DNA of 64,000 bases from Bdellovibrio sp. ArHS (GTDB lineage Bacteria; Bdellovibrionota; Bdellovibrionia; Bdellovibrionales; Bdellovibrionaceae): the NCBI RefSeq assembly GCF_000786105.1, contig NZ_JTEV01000021.1:1-64000 (forward strand), written 5' to 3'. Below are positions 8,804 through 17,966 of the stretch, piece by piece. The notes under the pieces are model-generated. The model made no database searches. It was not told the DNA's origin and was given only the letters and a program-made list of their open reading frames with translations. The position numbers were made by a program, and so were the translations under genes. Numbering within the stretch: the stretch's first letter is position 1; every line of letters begins with the position of its first letter.

Positions 8804-9930
8804 TGAAGTTAGAAATTGCCAAGCCCGAAGATGCCGCCGCTCTTGCCGAGTTTTATAAGTCCTTTCCCACTCGCGGCTTGCTAGAGATGAAGACGGACCG
8901 GGGGCATGATTTTTTTTCGCCCTACTCGATTCAGTCGGATCAATATCTGACGTATCAACTGAAAGATGAAGAAAAGATCGAGGGCATCGCAAGCTTCGTC
9001 GTCCGCGACGTGCTTTTAGACAACAAAGTGCTCCCCGTGGCATTTGGCCGAGATTTACGGATCTCTTCAAACCGTCGGGCGGTGCTAGAGTGGTCCCAAC
9101 ATTTTTTACCGGTGATGGAAGAGGTGTTTCACACCTTTGGCTGCAAACACCTTATTTCGGTATTAAGCATGAGTGACGTGCAGGCGATGAATGCCTTCGT
9201 TCGTCCGCGCACAATGAAACGCCCGCTGCCGCATTACTATCTCTATCGTCGTTTCAATATGGTCTCGGTCCACGGGAAACTGCCTTGGGCCTCGATTCCT
9301 CTTCCACACTTGCGCATTCGCAGGGGCAGTGCGAGCAACATTGACGCCCTTATTTATTATATCATTCAGAAGTCTCGACAACGAGATCTCAGCACCGTCT
9401 GGGATGCTCAAAGTTTTCACGAAAAGCTGGAACGCTGGCAAGGCCTGAAACTGGAAGATTTTCTTATCGCCTTTGATAAAGACGACAACATCGTCGGTTG
9501 CGCGGCCCCATGGTCAGCGGGAGGTCTGCAGGAATTTATTCCTATGTCTTACTCGTTACGCGCTCACAACTTCCGCCAGTTTTTGAAGTTTGGCAAAATG
9601 CTGGGTTGGACCCGAACCCTGACCAAGCCTTATTCTCGCCTGAAAGTGGAAGCGGGTTTGAACTTCAAATATTTGAATTTTCTTTTTGCCGACAACGGCG
9701 ATATTTTTGAAAGCCTTTTATGGCGAGCCTACGACGAAGCTCATGAAAATGAATTTATCGTTTATAACCAGGTTCGCTCTGAATTTATCTATCGACGTCC
9801 CCGCAACTGGATTTCCGCAAAAATTCCCTTTGGCGTGTACGTGCTTTTGATGCCGGATCAAGAACCACCCGACTTTTTGCATCCCAGCAACGAAAAGCCC
9901 ATTGAGATGGAACCCTTCTTTGCGCTTTAG
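8803..9930 (+). CDS. GNAT-like acetyltransferase-fold protein, possibly two-lobed
   Basis: Starts at the ATG at 8803, which shares a base with the pduO stop; GGAAGA lies just upstream. The 375-residue product begins like a GNAT domain (acidic LEIAKPEDAAALAEFY opening, then an IEGIASFVVRDVLLDN strand pair). A second half with IRRGSASNIDALIYY and a DNIVGCAAPW strand looks like another GNAT lobe. I recognise no catalytic signature that gives a substrate. Translational coupling to pduO may reflect shared expression only. The stop codon overlaps the stop of the convergent gene on the other strand by three or four bases. Confidence 0.7.
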   Translation: MKLEIAKPEDAAALAEFYKSFPTRGLLEMKTDRGHDFFSPYSIQSDQYLTYQLKDEEKIEGIASFVVRDVLLDNKVLPVAFGRDLRISSNRRAVLEWSQHFLPVMEEVFHTFGCKHLISVLSMSDVQAMNAFVRPRTMKRPLPHYYLYRRFNMVSVHGKLPWASIPLPHLRIRRGSASNIDALIYYIIQKSRQRDLSTVWDAQSFHEKLERWQGLKLEDFLIAFDKDDNIVGCAAPWSAGGLQEFIPMSYSLRAHNFRQFLKFGKMLGWTRTLTKPYSRLKVEAGLNFKYLNFLFADNGDIFESLLWRAYDEAHENEFIVYNQVRSEFIYRRPRNWISAKIPFGVYVLLMPDQEPPDFLHPSNEKPIEMEPFFAL

Positions 9931-10496
9931 GTATCATTTTGCAGAGCTTGTTTTTGTTCAAGATAGGTGCGCAGAAAATACACCTGGCCAAAATTAAAGA
10001 TGATCAGGGTGAACTTACACAAAAAAGAAAAAATCTGCTTAGAAATCGGAATATCCTGATAGTTCAAGAGTTCACTGCACGCCAGAATCAGCAAGCATCC
10101 GGCGAGGTTTGAAAAAACGACGGTGTGATCAATTTCCTCTAATAGAAAAAGGGGGAAAAGAACCACCAGAGTCAGAAAAATATTTATTTCTTTACCCAGC
10201 TCTGGAAAAAAGAACACCTGCGCGCAACACAATTGCGTGAAAACGCACAAAGTGGCCACGGCAACATAGTTTTTACTTTTCCAAAACAAAAAGGCCGCGC
10301 CCAACTGCCCTCCTGTGCACGTGGCAAAAGCAATGACCACTGCCAAAACACCGATTCCCATAGTCAGATAGTAGACGCAAAATACACTGGATACGATCCA
10401 CTGAACCAACGAAAAATAGAAACCTATTTTATTTTGCCCGATTGCAGACTCAGTCCGGGGGAAATTTTCGTTTTTACTTGAAGACATGGAATACAT
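9927..10496 (-). CDS. Small polytopic membrane protein of unknown function
   Basis: A protein of 186-189 residues; start at 10496 or at the in-frame ATG at 10487. After a hydrophilic N-terminus of about 25 residues it shows five or six hydrophobic segments and a short charged tail ending in QKQALQNDT. The general look is that of a bare membrane-sensor module without an output domain. Its TAA stop (9929-9927) overlaps the TAG stop of the convergent GNAT-like gene. No functional motif was seen. Confidence 0.6.
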   Translation of the reverse strand: MYSMSSSKNENFPRTESAIGQNKIGFYFSLVQWIVSSVFCVYYLTMGIGVLAVVIAFATCTGGQLGAAFLFWKSKNYVAVATLCVFTQLCCAQVFFFPELGKEINIFLTLVVLFPLFLLEEIDHTVVFSNLAGCLLILACSELLNYQDIPISKQIFSFLCKFTLIIFNFGQVYFLRTYLEQKQALQNDT

Positions 10497-10679
10497 AATC
10501 TGACTTAAGCCCCTTTAAAAAAACATCACTCAATGATAATTGCAAACCCTGTTCAAAAGTGTTTCGTTTGTGCAATCTTAAAGTGATGGCGTATTTTCGG
10601 CACTCTGTTTAAGGAATCTCGCCCTAATAAGCACTGAGCGCCGCTGAGGTCGGCCTCATGTTTGCTCTTTCTGAATGAT

Positions 10680-12170
10680 ATGTTTTCTTTTTCGGTAAGC
10701 CGTCTCATTTTGAAACACTTCGCCAGAGCCACTTTCTTGCTCTTGGGACTCTTTACAAACGTCGTCTTGGCGCAAGATCACGTGCCTCTTCACGATGGCA
10801 ATCAGAAAATTTCTTCTGCGGATCGTATTGCCTACATTCTTATTAACTCCCTTCCCGATTCCGGCGTCAAAAAGGGCCTGCAACGCTATTATGAAATCCT
10901 CAACCCGCGCGCCTATGAGGGTGACGCTGAAGTGGCCTACAACAACACAGGTTTAAGTCTTTACTTCGACCAACAATTTCGCCACAACGCCTGCTTTGCC
11001 GACAAAGCGTTGCGTTTTTATCACAACATTAAAACCACCACGAAAAGCACGCAGAAGACAAACCCCGAGGACCTGCGCCACAGCCGCACCTCTTTAGGTG
11101 ACACCGCCGGAAGCTCTCGTCCCGATTTGCCCGCCGGCTGGCTTTTCCAAAAAGCACTCACCTTCACAAAGGGCAATGCCAATGCGGCGCTCAGCCTGAT
11201 TGGACTTTGTGGGCACGATGACATTCGTCAGGGTTCCTATTTTAACGAAGAAGCCGAAGACAAATTGCTTAAAGAAGGCTTTACTTACGATGACCTTTAC
11301 AGAATACCGGAAGTTGCCGGCGAAGAAGAAACCTTTTGCCCGACTCGCGAAGCGGATTTCTATATCGCACGCTCACTGGCAAAAAAGGCCGACATCAGTG
11401 ACAGCTTAAAAAAACGTATTCTTGAAGTTCAGTATCCGGGAAAAAAAGCCGTGCAAATTGCCTCTAAAAACTATCATGTTTTAGGCGCCGCCTTCATGAC
11501 TTGCCAGATGATCGAAGCAGGCATGAATCCTTATCTTGCTATCCAGGTCGAAACAACCGCCGCCAATCTCTATCGTGGCATCCGTCTTTGTCAGAATATC
11601 GAAGAGCCAGCCCGCATGTTCTGGAAGCTGCAAAAGATGCCGGAAATTCTTCGTCGTCCCTTTGCTTACACATTTGAAGAGGCTGTCGTCAGAAAAACAT
11701 TAGATCGCGGTCTTAACAAAGAATGTACAATGAAGAAGATCGAAACGGATCCTCTTTGCGAATTGCTCTACAAAGTCGGTTCCGGGTTTGATTTGACCTC
11801 TCCCCGCGCGCAAGAACGCGCGAAAGCGGCCTTAGAGAAATACCTCGATATGATGATACCCAGCGGAGTTTACACCTCTTGGAACATCACAGGTCAGATC
11901 GCAGGTATCAGCATTCCTTGCACCCGCGACCAACTTTTCGGCCCCCATCCGTTCATGAAGTGGCTGGTATCGCAGGCCCATCTGCCTTTGAATATCTGCG
12001 GAAAGGGCCTGTCCTTGGAAAGTTGTCGCAAGGCCTTAAATACTTTACGAACATGGGAAGTGGATTTCGATTGGACCGTCTCGCAACATTTGGCTGGCGC
12101 TCAGTTCGCGGCCCGCGTATGCAAACCCCTGCCTGAAGGGCAGACGTCGTTCCAAGCTTTCTGCAACTAG
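10680..12170 (+). CDS. Exported cysteine-rich protein of unknown function
   Basis: I use the ATG at 10680; an in-frame TTG at 10662 is also possible and neither has a strong ribosome site. The product (496 residues) begins with a signal peptide ending VVLAQD, so it leaves the cytoplasm. I count about a dozen cysteines spread through the mature part, consistent with several disulfides. The sequence is mostly helical in character, and no enzyme motif is recognised. It lies one gene upstream of the T2SS operon on the same strand, so it could be a T2SS substrate, but that is only position-based. The stop abuts the stop of the convergent gene (TAG followed by CTA). Confidence 0.65.
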   Translation: MFSFSVSRLILKHFARATFLLLGLFTNVVLAQDHVPLHDGNQKISSADRIAYILINSLPDSGVKKGLQRYYEILNPRAYEGDAEVAYNNTGLSLYFDQQFRHNACFADKALRFYHNIKTTTKSTQKTNPEDLRHSRTSLGDTAGSSRPDLPAGWLFQKALTFTKGNANAALSLIGLCGHDDIRQGSYFNEEAEDKLLKEGFTYDDLYRIPEVAGEEETFCPTREADFYIARSLAKKADISDSLKKRILEVQYPGKKAVQIASKNYHVLGAAFMTCQMIEAGMNPYLAIQVETTAANLYRGIRLCQNIEEPARMFWKLQKMPEILRRPFAYTFEEAVVRKTLDRGLNKECTMKKIETDPLCELLYKVGSGFDLTSPRAQERAKAALEKYLDMMIPSGVYTSWNITGQIAGISIPCTRDQLFGPHPFMKWLVSQAHLPLNICGKGLSLESCRKALNTLRTWEVDFDWTVSQHLAGAQFAARVCKPLPEGQTSFQAFCN

Positions 12171-12740
12171 CTAAATCAAAGGCATTTCGTTATTGGCGAC
12201 AGCTTCGCGCACGTGCGGCCAAAACCAATCAAGCTGAGGGTCGGAAGCGATCACATCCTTGATAAGAACCTTCATATCACTTCGACTTGAGATTTCACGG
12301 CGCAACCAGATTTCAATCTCGTCATAGCCGGGACCGATGATCGTGATTTCGACATGACTTAAAAAATGGAAAAGATGCAAGTCCTCGGTGGCCACATCAT
12401 GGCTCTCCGACTTCGCACGAATGAAATTCAGAACTTCGGCTTTGATATCCGCAAAACTGCGATGATTGATACGACGAAGAATCAGATCAGCGCGATGATC
12501 GCGATTGATCCAGCGCTGATGCAGCCCCCGCTGTACTAGATTGATCAGATAGTTGCGCAATACTGAAGACACCTGACGAAATTCATCGTCCGGTAATCCC
12601 ATCACCTGCATCAAGTCTACGTAGCGCGCCTGTTCCTGGCCGCGACGAAGAGAGGTGAGGACTTCAGGTATTCTTAAAACCGAGTCGCGAATACTCTGAA
12701 GATCAATTCCTGCTCCATCCGTGAAGTAGAGAATTCTCAT
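12171..12740 (-). CDS. Conserved-looking hypothetical protein divergent from gspC
   Basis: The ATG at 12740 opens a compact 189-residue protein (MRILYFTDGAG...). The frame is open further upstream to 12923, but that part would cross the gspC leader. No signal peptide or membrane helix is seen. It is charged and mostly helical, with a long central section rich in Arg and Asp and a C-terminal LDWFWPHVREAV motif. I do not recognise the family. It is divergent from gspC with about 170 bases between the starts and converges on the cysteine-rich exported gene. Confidence 0.6.
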   Translation of the reverse strand: MRILYFTDGAGIDLQSIRDSVLRIPEVLTSLRRGQEQARYVDLMQVMGLPDDEFRQVSSVLRNYLINLVQRGLHQRWINRDHRADLILRRINHRSFADIKAEVLNFIRAKSESHDVATEDLHLFHFLSHVEITIIGPGYDEIEIWLRREISSRSDMKVLIKDVIASDPQLDWFWPHVREAVANNEMPLI

Positions 12741-12913
12741 ATCTCTATCATGACCTATCTTTACGAAATGTGTGTAGGATTTTAAACATTCACGACCATG
12801 GTCCAGCTTGTATTTTTTCGTGCAGACCCCCCGCCATTTTGATAGGATGGATCGAGGCCCAAGGACTAGGTCTCGGCAAAATATGCCGGTATAAAACAAA
12901 GGATTGTGCAACT

Positions 12914-13831
12914 GTGATTTCACGTAACCCGAAGAATCAACGCCCCCCTTTTGAAAGATTATATTCCTATATTCTTTTCGCGTTTGTCGGTTATTGCATT
13001 GCAGACTTGGCGATTCTTTCTTATCGCGACCGCATGTTGCCTCAGTCAGCGCCGGCCGCCCGGCCTAAACCACCGGCGATGGATAACTCTGTCAATCGTG
13101 GTGTTTACAATAGCATTACGACGCGCAACATTTTTGCGTCGAATGGCGAAATTCCCGATGCTTTGGTGGATAAATCCAAAGGTGCGGAAACACAAAAAGA
13201 AGCCGACCCAGTTCCGTCGCAGCTCCCTTTGACTTTGATTGGCACCTTGGTGCATTCAAATCCTGAAAAATCCTTGGCGGCTATTGATGTCCGCGGCAAA
13301 AACCAAGTTATCTCCTACAGCCCGGGAAAAGACATCGAAGGCATGGCCTCGATTATTCGTGTCGAGCGCCAAAAAGTTATTTTCCGCAATCTCAATTCCA
13401 ATCGTCTGGAATATATTGAGATGAAAAAAGATGGCGGCAAAGTGGCCTTCGGAGCCGGACGCCCTGCTGGCGTCAGCGGCGGCAAAGAAGTTCAGGCCGT
13501 GGGCAACAACAGCTTCGTGATCAAGCGGGCCGATTTATTGAAATACACGAATGATCTTTCCAGTATTTTGATGCAAGCTCGCGCAGTCCCTAATCGCGAG
13601 CCAGGCACGGGTGCGATTAATGGCTTTCGCCTTTTGGACATGCAACCGGGAAGCATCTATGAGCAATTGGGCTTGCAGCGCATGGACGTGATCAAGTCCG
13701 TCGATGGCACGCCGGTCGACAGCCCCGCCAAGGCGATGGAACTTTACAATACATTAAAAAATTCACCGAAAGTGTCTTTACAAATTGAGCGCAACGGTAA
13801 AACGGAGACGATGACTTACAATATTCAATAA
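12914..13831 (+). CDS. gspC: Type II secretion protein GspC
   Basis: I choose the GTG at 12914, with AAAGGA ten bases upstream; the frame is open to 12770 but without a start signal. The 305-residue protein has one membrane helix at about residues 19-38, a periplasmic homology-region domain (SITTRNIFAS to about residue 165) and a C-terminal PDZ-like domain (FRLLDMQPGSIYEQLGLQRMD onward). In T2SS, GspC links the inner-membrane platform to the secretin GspD and contributes to substrate choice. It is the first gene of the gsp operon; a small CGGCA/TGCCG hairpin lies just before its ribosome site. Confidence 0.9.
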   Translation: MISRNPKNQRPPFERLYSYILFAFVGYCIADLAILSYRDRMLPQSAPAARPKPPAMDNSVNRGVYNSITTRNIFASNGEIPDALVDKSKGAETQKEADPVPSQLPLTLIGTLVHSNPEKSLAAIDVRGKNQVISYSPGKDIEGMASIIRVERQKVIFRNLNSNRLEYIEMKKDGGKVAFGAGRPAGVSGGKEVQAVGNNSFVIKRADLLKYTNDLSSILMQARAVPNREPGTGAINGFRLLDMQPGSIYEQLGLQRMDVIKSVDGTPVDSPAKAMELYNTLKNSPKVSLQIERNGKTETMTYNIQ

Positions 13832-13887
13832 AATCTCCGTGGAAAGATTTATCAACTGGATTTTACAACTCCTCAAGGAGAGGATAC

Positions 13888-16218
13888 ATGAAAAAGACTG
13901 TCAGCATAGGACTTGCTTCACTGATGACCGCACAGCTCGTCGGCCCTGCCGCGAATGCGCAGTTTGAGGACTTCCCACCGCCTCCGCCACCACCCTCTTC
14001 GGATTTTGGTGACGACGGGGGATTTCCACCTCCACCAGCAAACAATGATGCTTTTTCGGCGCCCACTCTGCCAAGCAGCGGCCCTAGCGCGGGCGGCTCG
14101 CGAGGTGGCGGCAATGCCGCGGGCGGCATGGATGTTTTAAGCAAAAATGCTCGCGATAAATTCGCCAAAGCTCCCATCGAAGACATCAACAGTCAAAATT
14201 TCCCTGAGACCATTGAATCCTTCGACTTCCCAAATGTGGAAATCACGGATCTGATCAAAGCCATCGGCGAGCTGACGGGAAAAAACTTTATTATTGATCC
14301 CGGCGTGCGCGGTAAAATCACCATCACGGCGCCTAGTAAAATCACGGTGGCTGAAGCTTATAAAGCTTTCTTGTCAGCCTTGGCCATCAATGGTTTTACA
14401 GTGGTCCCTTCCGGTAGTTTCCTGAAGGTTAAGTCAGCGCGAAATGCCCAACGCGACAATATCGAGACCTTCTCTGGCGCTTACTATCCAAACAGCGATC
14501 AGATGATCACTCGTATCATCCACTTGAAGCACATCTCGGCAGCACAAGTGAATCGCGACCTACGCATCCTGCCCTCTAAAGATGGTGAGATGAATATTTA
14601 TGAGCCTACAAACTCTATTATCATCTCTGATTACGGTTCTAATATCGACCGTGTGATGAAAATCATCAGCCAGTTGGACGTTCCAGGCTTTGAAGAACAA
14701 CTTGAGGTTATTCCTATTAAGTATGCGAAAGCGAAAGACTTGGCGGACCTCGTCGACAAGATCGTAAATAAGGGCAATAAAACTCAAGGCTCTGCTCCAG
14801 GAACATTTTCCGCGGGCGTGCCTAGATTTTCTCGATCAGCAGGTGCATCCAGCCAGCAAGGCGCAAGCTTCTTCATGGCGATTCCTGATGACCGTACAAA
14901 TTCAATCATCGTTGTCGGAAACAAATCCGGCATCGTGCGTATTAAAAAATTGATCTCGCAACTTGATTTTAAAATTCGCCCCGAAGAGTCCGGCGGTGTT
15001 TACGTTTATCACGTGAAAAACGGAGATGCCGAAAAATTGGCTCAAACCCTTCAAGGTGTGACCAAGGATGCTTCACCAAAACCACAGACCGGCGGCAGCT
15101 TGCTGTCCCCGATCGGTGCGGGTGGGCAGATGCAAGCTCCTCAGGAAATCTTCGGCGGCGATGTTAAAATCGTCGGCGACAAAACCACGAACAGCCTTAT
15201 TATTACCGCCAGCAAACAAGACTACGAAGTGGTTTTAAGTCTGCTGAACAAGATCGACACTCCTCGTGATCAAGTCTTCGTTGAAGCGATCATCATGGAG
15301 ATGAGCGCCAACGACGGTAACACCTGGGGCGTCGGTTACTACAAATACGGCGACTCTGGTTATGGCAAAGTGGGATTCAACGGTGGCCTGGATATCAATA
15401 GCTTGTTAAGCCCGACTGGTGGCGCCGGAGCGGTCATTGGTTTTGGCCAGGGTGATGTCGTGGAAGTGACAGACCCTGTTTCTAAATCCACGATCAAGAT
15501 TCCAAATCTAGTCGGCTTTATCAATTTCCTTAAAACGACGAAGAAAGCCAACATCCTTTCGACTCCAACTTTGATGACGTTAGACAATCAAGAGGGTGAA
15601 TTGGAAGTCGGCGATAAAGTCGTGACAGGATCAACGACCACGACGCCCACCAACGGTTCACCGATCACCACCCCCACGTTTGAAGACGCGACGATTAAAT
15701 TGACGCTGAAGCCTTATATCAGCCCAGCGACAAATCAAATCCGCATGGAGATCAAACAACAAGTGTCTCAGCTTTCTACCGCCAGCACGCCGAAGGCCTT
15801 CCAAGATTCTACTCAGCCTTTAGCGAAGCGTTCGATTAAAACTGTGATCAACGTGAATAACGGCGACACGGCGATTCTGGGTGGCTTGATGAAAGAACAA
15901 GACATTGAATCGATCAGCAAAGTGCCTCTTCTTGGCGACATTCCTATTATTGGATGGCTTTTCAAGTCACGCACGATTTCGAAAGATAAAACGAATATGG
16001 TCGTGTTCTTGACGCCGAAAATTGTGAAAAACTCTGCAGATACGAATGCGATTACAAATAGGACGCTGGATGAACGTATTGATTTCATCAAAGCTCAGGG
16101 AGGAGTCGATCCCTATGGTAAAAAGATGGATGCGATTCACCAGAAGGCGCGTGCGGGCCTGAACGGCGGCAGCGCCGTGCCGCCTGAAACATCCCAACCT
16201 GTTATTGAAGAGGAATAA
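13888..16218 (+). CDS. gspD: Type II secretion outer-membrane secretin GspD
   Basis: AAGGAG precedes the ATG at 13888. The 776-residue protein has a signal peptide (cut near ANA-QF, about residue 24). An unusual proline-, glycine- and aspartate-rich stretch follows to about residue 80. Then come the periplasmic N domains (N0 begins near FPNVEITDLIKAIGELTG, N1-N3 follow) and the secretin barrel with the VPLLGDIPIIGWLF signature near the C-terminus. It forms the outer-membrane channel for folded exoproteins. No pilotin gene is seen nearby. The proline-rich segment before N0 is not typical of model secretins. Confidence 0.96.
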   Translation: MKKTVSIGLASLMTAQLVGPAANAQFEDFPPPPPPPSSDFGDDGGFPPPPANNDAFSAPTLPSSGPSAGGSRGGGNAAGGMDVLSKNARDKFAKAPIEDINSQNFPETIESFDFPNVEITDLIKAIGELTGKNFIIDPGVRGKITITAPSKITVAEAYKAFLSALAINGFTVVPSGSFLKVKSARNAQRDNIETFSGAYYPNSDQMITRIIHLKHISAAQVNRDLRILPSKDGEMNIYEPTNSIIISDYGSNIDRVMKIISQLDVPGFEEQLEVIPIKYAKAKDLADLVDKIVNKGNKTQGSAPGTFSAGVPRFSRSAGASSQQGASFFMAIPDDRTNSIIVVGNKSGIVRIKKLISQLDFKIRPEESGGVYVYHVKNGDAEKLAQTLQGVTKDASPKPQTGGSLLSPIGAGGQMQAPQEIFGGDVKIVGDKTTNSLIITASKQDYEVVLSLLNKIDTPRDQVFVEAIIMEMSANDGNTWGVGYYKYGDSGYGKVGFNGGLDINSLLSPTGGAGAVIGFGQGDVVEVTDPVSKSTIKIPNLVGFINFLKTTKKANILSTPTLMTLDNQEGELEVGDKVVTGSTTTTPTNGSPITTPTFEDATIKLTLKPYISPATNQIRMEIKQQVSQLSTASTPKAFQDSTQPLAKRSIKTVINVNNGDTAILGGLMKEQDIESISKVPLLGDIPIIGWLFKSRTISKDKTNMVVFLTPKIVKNSADTNAITNRTLDERIDFIKAQGGVDPYGKKMDAIHQKARAGLNGGSAVPPETSQPVIEEE

Positions 16219-16224
16219 GAAATC

Positions 16225-17916
16225 ATGGCCTCCGTGGATATTCAAACGATACTGTCTAAAGCGACCTCCCTATCACAGGACCAAATCCGTTCTGTGCTAA
16301 ACAACCCCTCGGTGGTGAGACCCGTCACCGTAGGGGAAGCTTTGGCGGCGAAAGAATTTTCCACGGCGGATGAAGTGGTCGCCGATCTGTGCAAAGAATT
16401 GGGCTTGGATTTCATCCGAGACATTCCTGTCAGTGATATCGCCGTCGACTTGATCCGAGATCTTCCGATCAACTATGCAAAACAACACAACGTTCTTCCC
16501 TACAAAGAAGAACCCGAGACCTTGATTGCCCTGACCAGCAATCCGGTCAATCTGAAAGTCCTGGATGATTTAAAAGTTCTTTTCGGAAAACGTGTTCGTC
16601 CCTTAGTGACAACCACCAGCCGCATCCAGGATGCGATCAATAAGGTTTACGAAAAAAGCACGGCCAATCTTTCCGGTCTCGATGAAATCGAAGAAGAAGA
16701 TTATGACCTCGATGACCCCATTGTCGACCTGCTGGAGGCTGGTGAAGACGATGCGCCGGTCATCAAGATGGTGAACAGTCTGTTGTTCCGAGCGGTGAAA
16801 GAAAAAGCCTCGGATATCCATATTGAGCCCTACGAAAAAGACATGGTCGTGCGTTTTCGTACGGACGGTATTTTGTTTGACGTTTTCAAACCACCCAAAA
16901 AACTACAAAATGCGATTACCTCCCGTATCAAAGTTATGGCGAATTTAAATATCGCGGAAAAACGTCTGCCCCAAGACGGTCGTATTCCTTTGAAAGTCGG
17001 TGGTAAAGACATTGATATCCGTCTGTCCACCGTCCCGACGGCGCACGGTGAACGACTGGTCATGCGTATTCAAGATAGATCCAGTATCGTTTTAGAACTG
17101 CAACAACTAGGCTTTTCAACCGAGAATCTGGATCGTTTGGATGATCTGCTGGCGCGCTCTTATGGGATCTTCCTGGTCACAGGCCCGACGGGTTCTGGTA
17201 AGTCGACCACTTTGTACGGAGCTCTTTCAAAACTGAATAAACCCGACGTAAATATTCTGACCGTGGAAGATCCGGTGGAACAACGTATCCACGGCATCGG
17301 CCAAGTCCAGGTGAACTCCAAAATCGGATTAACCTTTGCGGCGGGCTTAAGATCTTTCCTTCGTCAAGACCCTGACATCATCATGGTCGGTGAGATTCGT
17401 GACTTAGAAACCGCCGAACTTGCGATTCAAGCCTCTTTAACAGGTCACTTGGTTCTTTCAACCCTGCACACGAATGACTCGGCCGGGGCATTCCCCCGTC
17501 TGATCGATTTCGGTGTGGAACCTTTCCTGATCGCCACTTCGATTCAAGGTGTCGTCGCGCAACGTCTGGTGCGGGTCCTATGCCCTCATTGCAAAGCGCC
17601 TTATGAACCGACGGACTTTGAATTACAAACCATCGGCGTCACCCGCGAGGAAGCAAAAAATTCGCACATCTGCCGCGCGATGGGCTGCAATCATTGTGGG
17701 CAAAAAGGTTATTCTGGCCGTACGACGATCAGTGAGCTTTTGATTGTTACCGATGACATCCGTTCTTTGATCATGCAGCGAAAGGATGGTAACTCTATCA
17801 AGAAGCAGTCTGTTGCGAATGGCATGAAAACCTTCCGCGATCACGGTGTGCAAAAGGTTCTTGCGGGAATCACGACAATTGAAGAGTTGGCTTCAAATAC
17901 GCAGTTGGATATTTAG
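16225..17916 (+). CDS. gspE: Type II secretion ATPase GspE
   Basis: A 563-residue ATPase of the GspE/PilB family. It has an N-terminal N1E-like domain and Walker A GPTGSGKSTT near residue 320. The Asp box and Walker B region DPDIIMVGEIRD lie near residue 390, a histidine box (LSTLHTNDSA) follows, and a zinc-binding pair CPHC (about 452) and CNHC (about 490) closes the set. It powers pseudopilus assembly from the cytoplasmic face, docking through GspL. Six bases separate it from gspD. The tetracysteine site is intact. Confidence 0.96.
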   Translation: MASVDIQTILSKATSLSQDQIRSVLNNPSVVRPVTVGEALAAKEFSTADEVVADLCKELGLDFIRDIPVSDIAVDLIRDLPINYAKQHNVLPYKEEPETLIALTSNPVNLKVLDDLKVLFGKRVRPLVTTTSRIQDAINKVYEKSTANLSGLDEIEEEDYDLDDPIVDLLEAGEDDAPVIKMVNSLLFRAVKEKASDIHIEPYEKDMVVRFRTDGILFDVFKPPKKLQNAITSRIKVMANLNIAEKRLPQDGRIPLKVGGKDIDIRLSTVPTAHGERLVMRIQDRSSIVLELQQLGFSTENLDRLDDLLARSYGIFLVTGPTGSGKSTTLYGALSKLNKPDVNILTVEDPVEQRIHGIGQVQVNSKIGLTFAAGLRSFLRQDPDIIMVGEIRDLETAELAIQASLTGHLVLSTLHTNDSAGAFPRLIDFGVEPFLIATSIQGVVAQRLVRVLCPHCKAPYEPTDFELQTIGVTREEAKNSHICRAMGCNHCGQKGYSGRTTISELLIVTDDIRSLIMQRKDGNSIKKQSVANGMKTFRDHGVQKVLAGITTIEELASNTQLDI

Positions 17917-17966
17917 TCAACAGCCAGGGGGCGCGCAACTGAAGCCGCATTTTTTAGGACAAGCAA

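Noticed and set aside
13863-14189. A minus-strand frame with a poly-glycine run opposite the start of gspD
   Set aside because: It is the antisense of the proline-rich region of GspD.
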